From an uncultured Bacteroidales bacterium (GTDB taxonomy: Bacteria; Bacteroidota; Bacteroidia; Bacteroidales; UBA932): 61,584 bases of DNA. The notes beneath the pieces were generated by a model. That model searched no databases, was not told where the DNA came from, and saw only the letters and a list, made by a program, of their open reading frames with translations. Each line of letters begins with the position of its first letter. Within the stretch, counting starts at the first letter, position 1. The stretch covers positions 1 to 61,584 of the forward strand of contig CALVDG010000014.1 in assembly GCA_944326255.1 (NCBI GenBank), in the 5' to 3' direction. This document shows, piece after piece, positions 51,044 to 60,129 of the stretch. Made by a program: the position numbers and the translations under genes.

Positions 51044-51345
51044 ACTGTGCGAGCATGTCCGGCTGCCACAAGGTCAACTGCTGGAGAATTTCACATGCGG
51101 AGATACAAATCTAAAAACGTACCCGTACTTATCCTGCCGTGCTGATAGGGCAGCTTGGCATCAATGCCAACTACCGCAATATGTCGATTGGTTCACAGAC
51201 GATCAATTTTTACGAAAGAAACGGCTTTATTCCACTCTACTCGTCCGACCAGGAAGAGCGTGAGGCTTTCATGCTGCCTTCCAGCGTATCGCTCAGGACG
51301 CGGATGATGTACTGTGACTTGAAGCTGTGGCTGCAGACTCGCTGA
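51014..51345 (+). pseudogene. Degenerate GNAT acetyltransferase (cassette copy 2)
   Basis: The ATG at 51014 overlaps the small gene as in copy 1, but codon 7 is a stop (after MRRWDF). Reading on in the same frame gives ENFTCGDTNLK, matching the FSCGDEY block of copy 1. The frame then shifts, and YPAVLIGQLGINANYRN followed by MSIGSQT matches the acetyl-CoA region of copy 1 after a deletion of roughly 50 codons. A further deletion of about 30 codons joins IGSQT to INFYERNGF. The acetyl-CoA motif glycine has also changed to serine. The C-terminus (RTRMMYCDLKLWL) is still recognisable. Confidence 0.85.
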
Positions 51346-51530
51346 TAAACTCACAAATCCTACGCATACACATAGCTCTTTTCGGGAATTCTATGATAGA
51401 AAATGAGCGTAACTGATAAACAGGTATAGATAATCTTCTTTCTGTAAAACACAAGTCTTACCAATTCTCTTCATACCCGACTGGGCGATGAGGACATACA
51501 GTATGTAATCGATAATTTCAAACAGTGTAT

Positions 51531-52622
51531 ATGAGCATATTCAAGGACAAAGTCCTGTTGATAACAGGCGGCACTGGCAGTTTCGGCAACGCCGTGCTCA
51601 GGAGGTTTCTGGACTCGGACATCCGCGAGATCCGCATCTTCTCGCGCGACGAGAAGAAGCAGGACGACATGCGGCACCACCTCCAGGCGCAGTATCCGGA
51701 GCAGGCCGGCAAGGTGAAGTTCTACATCGGCAACGTGCGCAGCAGGACGTCCGTGGACGTGGCTATGCGCGGAGTGGACTACGTGTTCTCCGCGGCGGCC
51801 CTGAAGCAGGTGCCCTCGTGCGAGTTCTTCCCGATGGAGGCCACGCGGACGAACGTGCTCGGCACAGAGAATGTGCTCCTCTCAGCCATCGAGCACGGTG
51901 TGAGGAATGTCGTGGTGCTGTCCACCGACAAGGCGGCCTATCCGATCAACGCGATGGGCATCTCCAAGGCCCTGATGGAGAAGGTCGCCATAGCCAAGGG
52001 ACGCGAGCTGGGCGAGGGCGCGGCGACGACGATCTGCTGCACGCGCTACGGCAACGTGATGGCCAGCCGGGGCTCGGTGATTCCCCTGTGGGTGGAGCAG
52101 ATGACGGAGGGCAAGCCTATAACCATAACGGACCCGAACATGACACGGTTCATGATGACCCTTGACGACGCTGTGGACCTGGTGGTGTACGCATTCACCC
52201 ACGGGCACAACGGTGACCTGTTCGTACAGAAGGCCCCGGCGGCCACCCTCGACACCCTGGCCAGGGCATTGAAGGAGATATATGCCAAGGTTGACCCCAA
52301 GTACGGTGAGACGGAAGTCAGGGTCATCGGCACGCGCCATGGTGAGAAGCTCTACGAGACCCTCGTGACGCGCGAGGAGATGGCCAGGGCGATAGACATG
52401 GGCGATTATTTCCGGATACCGTGCGATACCCGTGACCTGAACTATGACAAGTACTTCAGGGAGGGCAACGAGGACATCTCCCACATCGAGGACTACCACA
52501 GCCACAATACCCGCCGCCTTGACGTGGAGGGCATGAAGGAACAGCTGATGCGCCTGCGCTTCATCCGGGAGGACCTGGGGCTGCTTCCCAGAGCCAAGGC
52601 CCGCGACATCCGCTCCGAGTAA
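51531..52622 (+). CDS. UDP-GlcNAc 4,6-dehydratase/5-epimerase (FnlA/WbjB/CapE-like)
   Basis: This 363-residue SDR enzyme carries out the first step of UDP-N-acetyl-L-fucosamine synthesis, dehydrating and epimerising UDP-GlcNAc. LLITGGTGSFGNAVLRRF is the NAD-binding motif; IFSRDEKKQDDMRHHL, SAAALKQVPSCEF and STDKAAYPINAMG are diagnostic for this subgroup. The start is set at ATG 51531 (MSIFKDK), with ATG 51525 as an alternative. The two genes that follow complete the pathway. No clear promoter is seen in the 180 bases upstream. Confidence 0.93.
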   Translation: MSIFKDKVLLITGGTGSFGNAVLRRFLDSDIREIRIFSRDEKKQDDMRHHLQAQYPEQAGKVKFYIGNVRSRTSVDVAMRGVDYVFSAAALKQVPSCEFFPMEATRTNVLGTENVLLSAIEHGVRNVVVLSTDKAAYPINAMGISKALMEKVAIAKGRELGEGAATTICCTRYGNVMASRGSVIPLWVEQMTEGKPITITDPNMTRFMMTLDDAVDLVVYAFTHGHNGDLFVQKAPAATLDTLARALKEIYAKVDPKYGETEVRVIGTRHGEKLYETLVTREEMARAIDMGDYFRIPCDTRDLNYDKYFREGNEDISHIEDYHSHNTRRLDVEGMKEQLMRLRFIREDLGLLPRAKARDIRSE

Positions 52623-52647
52623 CAACCGTATAATTCCAAGACAAGAT

Positions 52648-53856
52648 ATGAGAATACTTGTTACAGGTGCCAAAGGGTTCGTGGGGAGGAACCTGTGCTC
52701 CCAGCTGCGCAACATCCGCGACGGCAGGGCCCGCAACCATGACATTACAGTGGAGGAAGTCTTTGAGTACGACATCGACTCCGCTCCGGAGGATCTGGAC
52801 ACATGGTGCGCCAAGGCCGACTTCGTGTTCAACTTGGCCGGTGTCAACCGCCCGAAGGACCCGGAGGAGTTCATGCGCGGCAACTTCGGGTTCGCCTCCG
52901 CCCTTCTTGATACCCTTAAAAGACACGGCAACACCTGTCCCGTCATGCTCTCCTCCAGTATCCAGGCCACCCTCGCCGGCCGCTTCGGCGACAGCGAGTA
53001 CGGCAGGAGCAAGAGAGCCGGCGAGGAACTGTTTTTCAAGTACTCGGAGGAGACCGGCGCTAGGGTGCTGGTGTACCGCTTCCCCAACCTCTACGGCAAG
53101 TGGTGCCGTCCGAACTACAACAGCGCGGTGGCCACCTTCTGCCACAACATCGCCCACGGCCTGCCGATACAGGTCAACGATCCCAATGTTGAGCTGGAGC
53201 TGCTGTACATAGATGACCTGGTGGACGAGATGATCCTGGCCCTCCAGGGCAGGGAGCACCGCTGCGGGTTCGACGGAGTCAGGACCATCCTGCGCGAGGA
53301 CGGCCGCTACTGCGCCGCCCCGCTCACCCACCATGTGAAACTGGGCGAGATCGTGGACCTGCTCCGCGGATTCGCCGACATGCCCCGGACCCTCATGATC
53401 CCGGAGATGCCATCCGACAGTTTTGCCAAGCGGCTTCTGAGCACCTACCTGAGCTACCTGCCCAAGGAGAAGGCGGTCTTCGACCTTAAAATGAACACCG
53501 ACGGGCGCGGCAGCTTCACCGAACTCGTGAAGACCCCCGGCTGCGGCCAGGTATCAGTAAACATCTCCAGGCCGGGCGTCACCAAGGGACAGCACTGGCA
53601 CCACACCAAGTGGGAGCAGTTCATCGTCGTCTCCGGCCACGGCCTCATACAGATGCGTAAAGAGGGTACGGACGAGGTGATCAATTACGAGGTCAGCGGC
53701 GACAGGATACAGAGCGTAATAATGCTCCCCGGCTACACCCACAACATCATCAACCTCTCGGAGACGGAGGACCTGGTCACCGTGATGTACTGCAACGAGG
53801 TCTTCGACCCGGGACGCCCCGACACATACTCCGACCCCGTAGAGAAACAGCAATAG
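52648..53856 (+). CDS. Bifunctional epimerase/reductase with cupin domain (CapF/FnlB/WbjC-like)
   Basis: This 402-residue enzyme has an N-terminal SDR domain (ILVTGAKGFVGRNLCSQL, FNLAGVNRPKDPEEF) and a C-terminal cupin domain (about residues 295-395, GQHWHHTKWEQFIVVSG with metal-binding histidines). CapF converts the 4-keto intermediate to the UDP-6-deoxy-talose amino sugar in UDP-FucNAc synthesis. It lies 25 bases after the FnlA-like gene and 3 bases before the 2-epimerase gene. The whole segment is GC-rich. Confidence 0.92.
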   Translation: MRILVTGAKGFVGRNLCSQLRNIRDGRARNHDITVEEVFEYDIDSAPEDLDTWCAKADFVFNLAGVNRPKDPEEFMRGNFGFASALLDTLKRHGNTCPVMLSSSIQATLAGRFGDSEYGRSKRAGEELFFKYSEETGARVLVYRFPNLYGKWCRPNYNSAVATFCHNIAHGLPIQVNDPNVELELLYIDDLVDEMILALQGREHRCGFDGVRTILREDGRYCAAPLTHHVKLGEIVDLLRGFADMPRTLMIPEMPSDSFAKRLLSTYLSYLPKEKAVFDLKMNTDGRGSFTELVKTPGCGQVSVNISRPGVTKGQHWHHTKWEQFIVVSGHGLIQMRKEGTDEVINYEVSGDRIQSVIMLPGYTHNIINLSETEDLVTVMYCNEVFDPGRPDTYSDPVEKQQ

Positions 53857-53859
53857 GAC

Positions 53860-55044
53860 ATGGAACTCAAGACAGACTACTCAGACATACACTTCAAGGA
53901 CGACGGCAGGATCAGGCTGCTGATCATCGTGGGCACCAGGCCGGAGATCATCCGCCTGGCGGCCGTCATCAACAAAGCCCGCAGGTACTTCGACACGCTG
54001 CTGGCCCACACGGGGCAGAACTACGACTACAACCTCAACGGCATCTTCTTCCGCGACCTGAAGCTGGAGGACCCCGACGTCTACATGAACGCCGTCGGGG
54101 ACGACCTGGGGGCCACCTGCGGCAACATCATCAACGCCAGCTACAAGCTCATGGCAGCCACTAAGCCCGACGCCGTGCTGGTCCTCGGAGACACCAACTC
54201 CTGCCTGAGCGTCATCGGCGCGAAGAGGCTGCACATCCCCATCTTCCACATGGAGGCCGGCAACAGATGCAAGGACGAGTGCCTTCCCGAGGAGACCAAC
54301 CGCAGGATAGTGGACATCATCTCGGACGTGAACCTGGCCTACAGCGAGCACGCGAGGAGGTACCTCGCGGAGTGCGGCCTGCCGAGGGAGCGCACCTACG
54401 TCACCGGCTCCCCGATGGCCGAGGTGCTGAGGGAGAACCTGGCGGAGATAGAGGCCTCGGATGTCCACGGGAGGCTGGGGCTGGAGAAGGGCAGGTACAT
54501 CCTGCTCTCGGCCCACAGGGAGGAGAACATCGACACCGAGAGCAACTTCCTCTCCCTCTTCAATGCCATCAACGCCATGGCGGAGAAATACGACATGCCG
54601 GTGCTGTACAGCTGCCATCCCAGGTCCCGCCGCAGGCTCGAGGCCAGCGGGTTCAGGCTCGATCCGAGGGTCAGGGTGCAGGAGCCCCTGGGCTTCCACG
54701 ACTACAACTGCCTCCAGATGCACTCCTTCTGCACGGTCAGCGACAGCGGCACGCTCCCCGAGGAGAGCTCGTTCTACGCCTCCGTCGGCAGGCCCATCTC
54801 CGCCGTCTGCATCAGGACCAGCACCGAGAGGCCCGAGGCCCTCGACAAGGGCTGCTTCGTCCTCAGCGGCATAGACACTAAGGGTCTGCTGCAGTCCGTC
54901 GAGCTCGCTGTCAGGATGACCGCCGACGGATACAGCGGCATACCCGTCCCCGACTACGCCGACGACGTCTCCGGCAAGGTCATAAGAATCATACAGTCCT
55001 ATGTCGGTGTCGTAAACAAGATGGTGTGGAGAAAAGAAATTTAA
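53860..55044 (+). CDS. UDP-N-acetylglucosamine 2-epimerase family (CapG/FnlC/WbjD-like)
   Basis: This 394-residue enzyme is a non-hydrolysing 2-epimerase. VGTRPEIIRLAAVI is the N-terminal block, LVLGDTNSCLSVIGAK, HMEAGNRCKDECLPEETNR and SDSGTLPEESS are conserved active-site regions. In this gene order it should make UDP-L-FucNAc as the last step of the pathway. It is the last GC-rich gene; base composition drops sharply right after its stop codon. Confidence 0.93.
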   Translation: MELKTDYSDIHFKDDGRIRLLIIVGTRPEIIRLAAVINKARRYFDTLLAHTGQNYDYNLNGIFFRDLKLEDPDVYMNAVGDDLGATCGNIINASYKLMAATKPDAVLVLGDTNSCLSVIGAKRLHIPIFHMEAGNRCKDECLPEETNRRIVDIISDVNLAYSEHARRYLAECGLPRERTYVTGSPMAEVLRENLAEIEASDVHGRLGLEKGRYILLSAHREENIDTESNFLSLFNAINAMAEKYDMPVLYSCHPRSRRRLEASGFRLDPRVRVQEPLGFHDYNCLQMHSFCTVSDSGTLPEESSFYASVGRPISAVCIRTSTERPEALDKGCFVLSGIDTKGLLQSVELAVRMTADGYSGIPVPDYADDVSGKVIRIIQSYVGVVNKMVWRKEI

Positions 55045-55371
55045 TTCATCAATCACAGATATTGTCGGAATGACTGCAAATAATTAATAAGGGTGGACGT
55101 ATAGGTGGACACCATCATGTTGATGTTCGATTCATCCGTATGCTGCAAATTATTATCTGAGATATAATAGGAATAATTGATGTGTGGTAGGCAATAAAAT
55201 TCTACCTGTTAATGTATGAAAATGCTCATTATAAACTCCTAGCTAGCTCTTGGGCATTTTTGAATACAAAGTTCAAGTAGTATATACACACAACATTGTA
55301 TATCTATTTGTCTTGAGTTATCATGTTCATATAGCGATATAAACTCCATGCAATTAAAAGTGTTTCAATAG
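55045..55371. other. AT-rich gene-free boundary region
   Basis: These 327 bases hold no gene. A terminator-like hairpin lies at 55219-55260. Base composition changes here from GC-rich (upstream) to AT-rich (downstream), so this is a likely junction of two sequence sources. No insertion-sequence ends or long repeats are visible. Confidence 0.6.
55219..55260 (+). terminator. Possible terminator after the FucNAc genes
   Basis: AAAATGCTC pairs with GGGCATTTT (9 bp with one G-U pair) around a 24-base loop and ends in T residues. It would end transcription after the 2-epimerase gene unless UpxY suppresses it. Confidence 0.4.
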
Positions 55372-56898
55372 ATGTCTGATTCATCTGCAAATAATAATGA
55401 AAGAATAGCGAAGAATACTATCTTTCTCTATTTCAGAATGATTCTGCTAATGGCGGTATCACTTTATACCAGCCGAGTGGTTCTCTCCACCTTGGGCATA
55501 GAGGATTATGGTATCTATAATGTAGTTGGCGGATTCATTGGAATGCTTGCATTCTTTAATGGAGCTATGAGTGGTAGCACACAGCGATTTATAACAGTTG
55601 AGTTGGGCAGAGGAGATGAAGAGTCTCTCAAAAAAGTATTTTCTACTTGTCTCATCATTCACGGGATGATAGCCGTACTCGTTTTTGTAATAGCTGAAAC
55701 ACTGGGGCTCTGGTTTGTTATGGAGAAAATGGTCATTCCGGAAGGACGAATGACGGCAGCAATGGTTGTGTACCAATGTTCCATCATCACTTCAATCATT
55801 CAGATTATGAGCTATCCATATAATGCGGATATTGTAGCTCATGAAAAGATGTCTGCATTTGCTTATATTTCAATTTATGAAGTTTTTGCTAATTTAGGAA
55901 TAGTATTTCTTATCCGCATTGGTAACTTTGACCGCCTTGCGCTTTATGCTGTTGCGCTGCTATTGGTTAAGGTTTCTGTGATAATGGTTTATCGCATTTA
56001 TTGCAAACGTAACTTCATCGAGGCGTCCATGAAGAAAGTATTTGACAAAACTCTTATTAAACAGATTTTTGCCTTTACTGGCTGGAATCTATGGGGAGGA
56101 ATGGCTGGAACACTGATGGGGCAAGGAGTCAATGTGTTATTGAATCTTTTTTTTGGCCCAGCTATCAATGCTGCGCGTGGATTGGCAGTTCAAGTTCAGT
56201 CAGCTGTTCATATGTTTGCCACCAATTTCCAAACGGCGATGAATCCGCAGATTATGAAGACATATGCATCTGGCGAGATTAACGCAATGCACTTGCTTGT
56301 GTTCCGTTCTGCGAAGTTCACATTTATGCTGCTTCTCTGCATCATGTTGCCATTGGCAGTGGAAATAGATACTGTCTTGGAAATATGGCTTAAAGAAGTC
56401 CCGGCATATACTAATATATTTGTATGCCTTATGTTTGTCATTTGTATGATTGATTCTGTTTCCAATCCGTTTATGACTGCAGCCGCAGCTACTGGCAAAG
56501 TAAGGATTTACCAATCGGTGGTAGGAGGAATTTTAATTTCTATCGTTCCATTAGCATATATCGTCTTGAAGCTAGGCGGTAATCCATACTCGGTTTTCTT
56601 TGTACATATCGCAGTTGGCTTGATTGCATATACAGCAAGATTGCTCATCGTAAATAAACTGATTAAATTATCTATACGGGAATACTTTGCCCATGTGATT
56701 ATTCCATGTGTGCTAGTGTTGCTACCATCCGTACTATTTGCGGTATTTATTAAACAATTTATGCCTGATGGAATTTTATTTACTTTCATAAATGTTGCGA
56801 TTATTGTTGTCGTAACGGCTATAATATCATTCCTATTGGGCTTAAGCAAACATGAACGCAGTTTTATCCTTAATAAAGTGAGGATGATAAGAAGATGA
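55372..56898 (+). CDS. Oligosaccharide flippase (Wzx-like, MOP/PST family)
   Basis: This 508-residue protein has about 12-14 hydrophobic segments and a family-typical start (RIAKNTIFLYFRMILLMAV, LYTSRVVLSTLG, GIEDYGIYNVVGG). It should flip undecaprenyl-linked repeat units across the inner membrane. It opens the low-GC part of the locus and overlaps the FeS protein gene by 4 bases, so that block is transcribed together. Codon use is clearly more AT-rich than in the genes just upstream. Confidence 0.92.
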   Translation: MSDSSANNNERIAKNTIFLYFRMILLMAVSLYTSRVVLSTLGIEDYGIYNVVGGFIGMLAFFNGAMSGSTQRFITVELGRGDEESLKKVFSTCLIIHGMIAVLVFVIAETLGLWFVMEKMVIPEGRMTAAMVVYQCSIITSIIQIMSYPYNADIVAHEKMSAFAYISIYEVFANLGIVFLIRIGNFDRLALYAVALLLVKVSVIMVYRIYCKRNFIEASMKKVFDKTLIKQIFAFTGWNLWGGMAGTLMGQGVNVLLNLFFGPAINAARGLAVQVQSAVHMFATNFQTAMNPQIMKTYASGEINAMHLLVFRSAKFTFMLLLCIMLPLAVEIDTVLEIWLKEVPAYTNIFVCLMFVICMIDSVSNPFMTAAAATGKVRIYQSVVGGILISIVPLAYIVLKLGGNPYSVFFVHIAVGLIAYTARLLIVNKLIKLSIREYFAHVIIPCVLVLLPSVLFAVFIKQFMPDGILFTFINVAIIVVVTAIISFLLGLSKHERSFILNKVRMIRR

Positions 56899-58013
56899 TA
56901 AATATCATAGATAAACATAACTGTTGCGGCTGTAATGCCTGTGTTCAGAAGTGTCCCAAGCAATGCATCTTCATGTATGAGGATGAAGAAGGGTTTCTCT
57001 ACCCTAAGGTGGATGTCGGTAAGTGTATTGACTGCCATCTCTGCGAGAAAGTGTGCCCATGCCTCAATCAAGAAAAGACTCATGAGCCCCTTGCCTGTTA
57101 TGCAGTAAAGAATCCCAATGAAAACATCCGCAACCAAAGTAGCAGCGGAGGCATTTTTACAGCTATTGCAGAGAAAGTAATTGTCGAAGGAGGAGTCGTA
57201 TTCGGAGCGCGCTTCAATGAAAAATGGCAGGTAGTTCATGCTTGTGCAGAAAACACAGAGAATCTTGCTGCTTTCCGAGGTTCAAAGTACGTTCAGAGTA
57301 AGATAGGAGAGACCTTCAAGCAAGCAGAGACTGTTCTAAAAGTAGGTCGCAAGGTTCTATTCTCCGGAACGCCTTGCCAGGTTTCTGGACTCAAGCATTT
57401 TCTAATGAAGGAGTATGAAAATCTCTTGACTGTAGAGGTGGTCTGCCATGGCGTTCCAAGCCCAAAGATTTGGCGAGAGTATCTTGAATCGTTGAACCTT
57501 ACAAACATCGGATCTATCTCACACAAGGACAAATCAACCGGCTGGAGAAGTTATTCCTTCACCATAAAGGATAAGGAACAAAAGATAATCTTCACGAATC
57601 GAGCTGGCGACAACTTATACATGATGGCATTCAATCGCAACCTCACTCTTCGGCCATCATGTTTCTTATGTCCCGCAAAATCGGGCAAGAGTAGAGCCGA
57701 TATAACCCTTGCAGACTATTGGGGTATTGAGCATTTTATTCCTCAAATAGACGATAATAAAGGGACAAGTTTTGTGTGCGGTAACTCTGAGAAAGGCAAA
57801 GCACTCATCAAGCAACTGAACTTTCAGTTTGTACAAGTTGATTTTCATAATTCAGTCCCATATAATTCCTGCATAGTAAAAAGCACCGAGGAACCTGCCG
57901 AGCGACAACTATTCTGGGACGATTACAAGAAGCAAGGAATTCTCGCACTTCTCTCCTTGAAAAAGAAGAAACAAAATTTTATTAAACGACTTATAAAGCG
58001 AATTCTTCGATGA
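56895..58013 (+). CDS. Ferredoxin-type/F420 hydrogenase beta-subunit family protein
   Basis: This 372-residue protein has two N-terminal 4Fe-4S cysteine sets (CCGCNACVQKCPKQC and CIDCHLCEKVCPC) and then the FrhB-like domains (SSSGGIFTAIAEKVI, FSGTPCQVSGLKHFL, VEVVCHGVPSP, ITLADYWGIE). Proteins of this family recur in Bacteroidota polysaccharide loci next to pyruvyl transferases and are thought to act in glycan modification, but the reaction is not established. It overlaps both neighbours by 4 bases, so expression is tightly coupled with the flippase and the pyruvyl transferase. Confidence 0.88.
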   Translation: MINIIDKHNCCGCNACVQKCPKQCIFMYEDEEGFLYPKVDVGKCIDCHLCEKVCPCLNQEKTHEPLACYAVKNPNENIRNQSSSGGIFTAIAEKVIVEGGVVFGARFNEKWQVVHACAENTENLAAFRGSKYVQSKIGETFKQAETVLKVGRKVLFSGTPCQVSGLKHFLMKEYENLLTVEVVCHGVPSPKIWREYLESLNLTNIGSISHKDKSTGWRSYSFTIKDKEQKIIFTNRAGDNLYMMAFNRNLTLRPSCFLCPAKSGKSRADITLADYWGIEHFIPQIDDNKGTSFVCGNSEKGKALIKQLNFQFVQVDFHNSVPYNSCIVKSTEEPAERQLFWDDYKKQGILALLSLKKKKQNFIKRLIKRILR

Positions 58014-59026
58014 AAATAGGGATACTTACCTTTCATTGGGCAACTAATTACGGAGCTGTTCTGCAGTGTTATGCCTTGCAAGAATATCTCCGTGATCAAG
58101 GTCATGATGTTGAAATTATAAACTACAAACCTTGGCATTTTGATTTCTGGGCAAAATATATTCGCAGGCCTTGGCTATTGAAAGATTTACGCAAAGATTT
58201 GATTGCGCGTAAAAAGGAATCTAAACTTGTGCTATTTCGTACTCAGTATCTAAACATGACTAAAAGATACTATTCAGTTGCACAAATGACTAAAGCGCAA
58301 ATGAATTATGATGTCGTAATTAGCGGAAGTGATCAAGTGTTGAATGCTTCATTCACCCTATATGGTGAAAATAAACCGACACCAGCATATTATCTGCAAT
58401 CATTTCCCAAATCCAAACGAATAGGTTATGCGGTTAGCTTTGGTTGCAATAATTATCCACAAGATGCATTATCGTATGCAAAAAAATGGATAAATAATTT
58501 TGACAAAATAGGGGTGCGTGAGCAAACAGGTCTTCATATTTTAGATAGTATGGGCTTCCATGGCCTTAAACAGGCTGTTCCAGATCCTACTATTTTAAAA
58601 GGGAAATCATTATTCAAAGATATTAAGATAGAGAGACATAAACAAGGGAACTACATCTGTGCTTATATACTTCGCAAACACATTGAGCTTCCATACGATA
58701 ATGTTATCTATATTGATGATTTCAATAATCCTCTGTCTATCGAACAATGGCTCGGTTTTATCATCGGAAGCAAGTATCTTGTAACCAACTCATATCATGG
58801 TGTAATTGTTGCTATTCTTTATCATGTGCCATTTGCTGTTATAGCTGATGCGTGTCATATGAATGACCGTTTTTATTCTTTACTAGGCCAAATTAGGTTA
58901 AACGACAGAATTCTTAACAACGAATCGGATATTTCCAAACTTGAAAATACTCCCATAGATTGGTATTCCGTAGATGAAGAGCTCTCAAAATTTAGGCAGA
59001 TTGGAGCGAACATTTTTATCATCTAA
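58010..59026 (+). CDS. Polysaccharide pyruvyl transferase family protein
   Basis: This 338-residue protein starts with GILTFHWATNYGAVLQCYALQ, the hallmark of the pyruvyl transferase family, followed by SGSDQVLNASFT and the C-terminal VTNSYHGVIVAILYHVPF. Such enzymes add ketal-linked pyruvate to sugars or act as glycosyl-transfer relatives. It overlaps the FeS protein gene by 4 bases. The acceptor in the polymer is unknown. Confidence 0.9.
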   Translation: MKIGILTFHWATNYGAVLQCYALQEYLRDQGHDVEIINYKPWHFDFWAKYIRRPWLLKDLRKDLIARKKESKLVLFRTQYLNMTKRYYSVAQMTKAQMNYDVVISGSDQVLNASFTLYGENKPTPAYYLQSFPKSKRIGYAVSFGCNNYPQDALSYAKKWINNFDKIGVREQTGLHILDSMGFHGLKQAVPDPTILKGKSLFKDIKIERHKQGNYICAYILRKHIELPYDNVIYIDDFNNPLSIEQWLGFIIGSKYLVTNSYHGVIVAILYHVPFAVIADACHMNDRFYSLLGQIRLNDRILNNESDISKLENTPIDWYSVDEELSKFRQIGANIFII

Positions 59027-59044
59027 TGTTGCTGAATTTAATTC

Positions 59045-60124
59045 ATGGATATACGCATCTATATTTATTTACTATTTTTAATCGCTTATTTTTTCCTATC
59101 ACACAACGGTGACAGTAAGCGTAATGTGAATAATTTTGCAAAATTCTGTTGTTTTATATTATTCCTTGAGTCTGGTTTGCGACATATAAATGTAGGTCCA
59201 GATACCCCTACATATTATCTCTCTTTTATGGAACTGAAAACAGAATCATGGACAAATCTTTTTAACAAGTTCTATGAAGCCTATGTATTAGGCGAAGCTA
59301 GAGATCCGGGCTATGCGTTAATCGTAAAGTTATTTACTTTAATATCTGATAGTTGGCAACTTTTTATAATATTTGAAGCGGTAGTATACTTCGTAGCATT
59401 GTATAAGTTTCTTACAAGGTATGTGGACACACTACAAGGTATGCTACTTGCATTTACATTCTGTGTTTCTTTATTTCACATTATTCCATTAAGTGGTATG
59501 AGACAACAGTTCACTATGGCTATATCCATGCTTCTCCCTCCACTAATTGAAGAAAAAAAAGTGGTAAAATTTTTGGCTGTCGTACTGATAGGTTCAACTA
59601 TCCACCTTAGCCTGATTTTTGTTTTACCATTATATTTTTTATATCATTACTTTACAGGTAATTCTAAACTATTCATCATATTATCATTCCTATGTATGCC
59701 TATAATTGCTATCAGTGCTAAGAGTATTTTAGCAACTTTTGTGAATTTTCTAGCAAATGATTATTATATGACATATTTAAATAATGAACAATCTGGTGCA
59801 GTTCTATACATAATATTTTTTGCTCTTATTATACTAGTTACAATCATCTACTATGATAAGGTGAATTTTAAAAGCCAAAAATTATTTTGTAGTGCGCTAA
59901 TGATGATATCATTAACTGTACCATTGATTGTTGTAGATGGCGCAATGATTAGAATTGGACAATATTTCACAATCTATTCAATGCTATTTCTTCCTTATGT
60001 AATTCAACATTCAAAGAATGAAATGTTATTATATAGTATTTTAGGAGCATTACTATATCTTGCTGTTTCTAATCGCTTTGAATATCATTTTTTCTGGGAG
60101 AATATTCCTATTATTTTCAGATAA
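59045..60124 (+). CDS. EpsG family polymerase (Wzy-like)
   Basis: This 359-residue protein has about ten transmembrane segments with a periplasmic loop near residues 40-85. GLRHINVGPDTPTYYLSF and HIIPLSGMRQQFTMAIS are typical of the EpsG family, thought to polymerise repeat units on the outer face of the inner membrane. The gene is very AT-rich. It sits between the pyruvyl transferase and a glycosyltransferase and is the only polymerase candidate in the window. Confidence 0.87.
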   Translation: MDIRIYIYLLFLIAYFFLSHNGDSKRNVNNFAKFCCFILFLESGLRHINVGPDTPTYYLSFMELKTESWTNLFNKFYEAYVLGEARDPGYALIVKLFTLISDSWQLFIIFEAVVYFVALYKFLTRYVDTLQGMLLAFTFCVSLFHIIPLSGMRQQFTMAISMLLPPLIEEKKVVKFLAVVLIGSTIHLSLIFVLPLYFLYHYFTGNSKLFIILSFLCMPIIAISAKSILATFVNFLANDYYMTYLNNEQSGAVLYIIFFALIILVTIIYYDKVNFKSQKLFCSALMMISLTVPLIVVDGAMIRIGQYFTIYSMLFLPYVIQHSKNEMLLYSILGALLYLAVSNRFEYHFFWENIPIIFR

Positions 60125-60129
60125 TCATT

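Noticed and set aside
51882..53087. 401-codon minus-strand frame opposite the FnlA- and CapF-like genes
   Set aside because: It spans two real plus-strand enzymes including their gap and shows no motif or start context.
53881..55056. Long open frame on the minus strand opposite the 2-epimerase gene
   Set aside because: It is a side effect of the high GC content at third codon positions. The plus strand gives a complete, well-conserved enzyme, and the minus-strand protein has biased composition (many V, G, D, E) and no family features.
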